Shown: positions 21,416 through 21,975 of the stretch, in pieces
How positions within the stretch are numbered: position 1 is the first letter of the stretch
Layout of the letters: each line of letters opens with the position of its first letter
NCBI GenBank assembly: GCA_035457865.1
Contig: DATIAR010000032.1
Location: forward strand, 1-21,975
Length of the DNA stretch: 21,975 bases
DNA from: UBA8516 sp035457865
GTDB lineage: Archaea; Thermoproteota; Nitrososphaeria; Nitrososphaerales; Nitrosopumilaceae
Direction: 5' to 3'
Notes under the pieces: generated by a model
What the model saw: the letters and a program-made list of their open reading frames with translations, nothing else
Told to the model about the DNA's origin: nothing
Databases searched by the model: none
Position numbers and translations under genes: made by a program

Positions 21416-21798
21416 TTGCTGGCTTTACCGCCTTTAAGGTCTGAAAGTGATGCTATAATTTGATCAACTATATGTTGTGCATCCCCTGCATCCAATATTG
21501 CAGCTGCTGCTGACGTAACATCAATGCCAAGTGCCTTACCTAGTTCTTGTCTGCTGGGTACAAATGCGTATGCTGCACCATGTTCCTCGCAAAGTATTGG
21601 AAGGTGTGCAACTACTTCTGGTGGTTCTACGTCCTCAGCAATTATCACAAGTTTACTTATCCCACGCTCTATGGCCTTTGTGACCTCGTTGGTACCTTTC
21701 TTTACTTTACCACTCTGATGAGACACTCTAAGTGCTTCATAGATGGGACTGACCAAGTCCTCAGGTACTTGAAACTTTACGTAATAGGCCTTAGCCAC
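21412..21798 (-). CDS. rpl7ae: Ribosomal protein L7Ae (K-turn RNA-binding)
   Basis: L7Ae is a 50S protein and also the kink-turn binder of box C/D and H/ACA guide RNPs and RNase P. KKGTNEVTKAIERG is the RNA-binding signature, and LVIIAEDVEPPEVVAHLP and the alpha-beta-alpha core follow. GTG 21798 is chosen over GTG 21807. It gives the family-like N-terminus MAKAYYVKF (128 residues), and GGTGA sits five bases upstream as a Shine-Dalgarno, which the earlier GTG would lie inside. It heads the L7Ae-S28e-L24e-Ndk-aIF5B operon, with its own TATA-like box just behind the preceding phosphohexomutase gene. Confidence 0.94.
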   Translation of the reverse strand: MAKAYYVKFQVPEDLVSPIYEALRVSHQSGKVKKGTNEVTKAIERGISKLVIIAEDVEPPEVVAHLPILCEEHGAAYAFVPSRQELGKALGIDVTSAAAAILDAGDAQHIVDQIIASLSDLKGGKASK

Positions 21799-21802
21799 AT
21801 GT

Positions 21803-21858
21803 ATCACCCAAAGGGATCATTTCCATCCCTAGAGTGCTTTCAATTGGTTTTAAAAGTG
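21803..21858 (-). promoter_or_regulatory. Promoter and leader of the L7Ae operon, with hairpin
   Basis: TTTTAAAA (21848-21855) is a palindromic TATA-like box. AGGGAT...ATCCCT (21812-21830) is a perfect 6-bp stem with a 7-base loop, and GGGTGAT (21803-21809) is the Shine-Dalgarno for GTG 21798. TATA spacing predicts transcription starting near 21825, which would place the start inside the hairpin. The repeat could therefore act as DNA rather than RNA. Confidence 0.5.
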
Positions 21859-21975
21859 TTATCTGACAAGAATTGATTTTATTTTTTCCATATATTCTGT
21901 AAACAAAACGTCAAGATTTTCCTGCGAGTCAGATTCTGCATAAATTCTGACTATTGGTTCGGTGCCACTTGGTCG
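21859..21975 (-). CDS. Phosphohexomutase (PMM/PGM/GlmM family), N-terminus cut by window edge
   Basis: Only the last 38 codons are visible. They begin with RPSGTEPIVRIYAES, the phosphate-binding loop of the C-terminal domain that is diagnostic for alpha-D-phosphohexomutases (phosphomannomutase, phosphoglucomutase, phosphoglucosamine mutase). A final helix (LFTEYMEKIKSILVR) ends at TAA. These enzymes interconvert sugar 6- and 1-phosphates before nucleotide-sugar synthesis, so the gene may feed the glycan genes elsewhere in the window. The exact substrate depends on an upstream loop that is not in view. The L7Ae promoter lies directly behind its stop. Confidence 0.9.
   Translation of the reverse strand, partial: RPSGTEPIVRIYAESDSQENLDVLFTEYMEKIKSILVR

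Noticed and set aside
1..21975. CRISPR arrays, insertion sequences, prophage genes or attachment sites
   Set aside because: There are no regularly spaced repeats, transposase-like proteins, terminal inverted repeats or integrase genes, and none of the three tRNA genes has a partial duplicate in view.

Overview
The window looks like a core chromosomal segment of an ammonia-oxidiser-type archaeon (Thaumarchaeota/Nitrososphaerota). The DNA is AT-rich and very gene-dense. The information-processing genes are archaeal: Alba, MCM, a B-A type GINS subunit, Hel308, RFC small subunit, aIF6, aIF5B, archease, and L7Ae, S28e and L24e. Zinc-ferredoxin-type proteins and an exported protein carrying two WWSNGEIDD repeats point to the thaumarchaeal lineage. 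Many genes have a TATA-like box about 25-30 bases before the start codon and no leader, and TTG or GTG starts are common. I see no insertion sequence, phage gene or CRISPR array. The species assignment is inference.

Layout. 1-2466: truncated alba (minus), a small exported protein, tRNA-Ala(GGC), a leaderless ferredoxin-NAD(P) reductase-like flavoprotein, tRNA-Pro(CGG) and an unknown exported protein. 2634-5870 (plus): a divergent nucleotidyltransferase, then a tightly packed set of ilvE, a Gfo/Idh/MocA dehydrogenase, a Trm112-like zinc-ribbon-like protein and a left-handed beta-helix acyltransferase. 11814-5867 (minus): an overlapping chain of five genes, GINS - MCM - Hel308 - polyprenyl-phosphate GlcNAc-1-P transferase-like protein - small two-helix membrane protein. 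It starts from a promoter region shared divergently with rfcS (plus). 12891-14786: tRNA-Ser(UGA), a WWS-repeat exported protein and two overlapping unknown genes. 14811-15842: two tandem ferredoxins (minus). 15920-18808: aIF6, hisS, archease and thioredoxin in alternating orientations. 21798-18805 (minus): the translation operon L7Ae-S28e-L24e-Ndk-aIF5B. The window closes inside a phosphohexomutase.

How the genes fit together. Three themes recur. The first is replication and repair (GINS, MCM, Hel308, RFC, Alba). The second is translation (three tRNAs, hisS, aIF6, aIF5B, ribosomal proteins, archease for tRNA splicing and RNA ligation). The third is probable surface-glycan assembly: the dehydrogenase and acyltransferase pair resembles WlbA/WlbB-type sugar modification, the GlcNAc-1-P transferase starts lipid-linked oligosaccharides, and the hexomutase supplies sugar phosphates. 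The glycan lipid-carrier step is physically fused to the replisome operon by overlapping stop and start codons. Redox proteins (flavoprotein reductase, two ferredoxins, thioredoxin) make up the rest. The most novel-looking items are the GATC palindromes between the replication promoters, the replication-glycan gene chain, the complementary loss of zinc ligands in the two ferredoxins, and several lineage-type unknown proteins.
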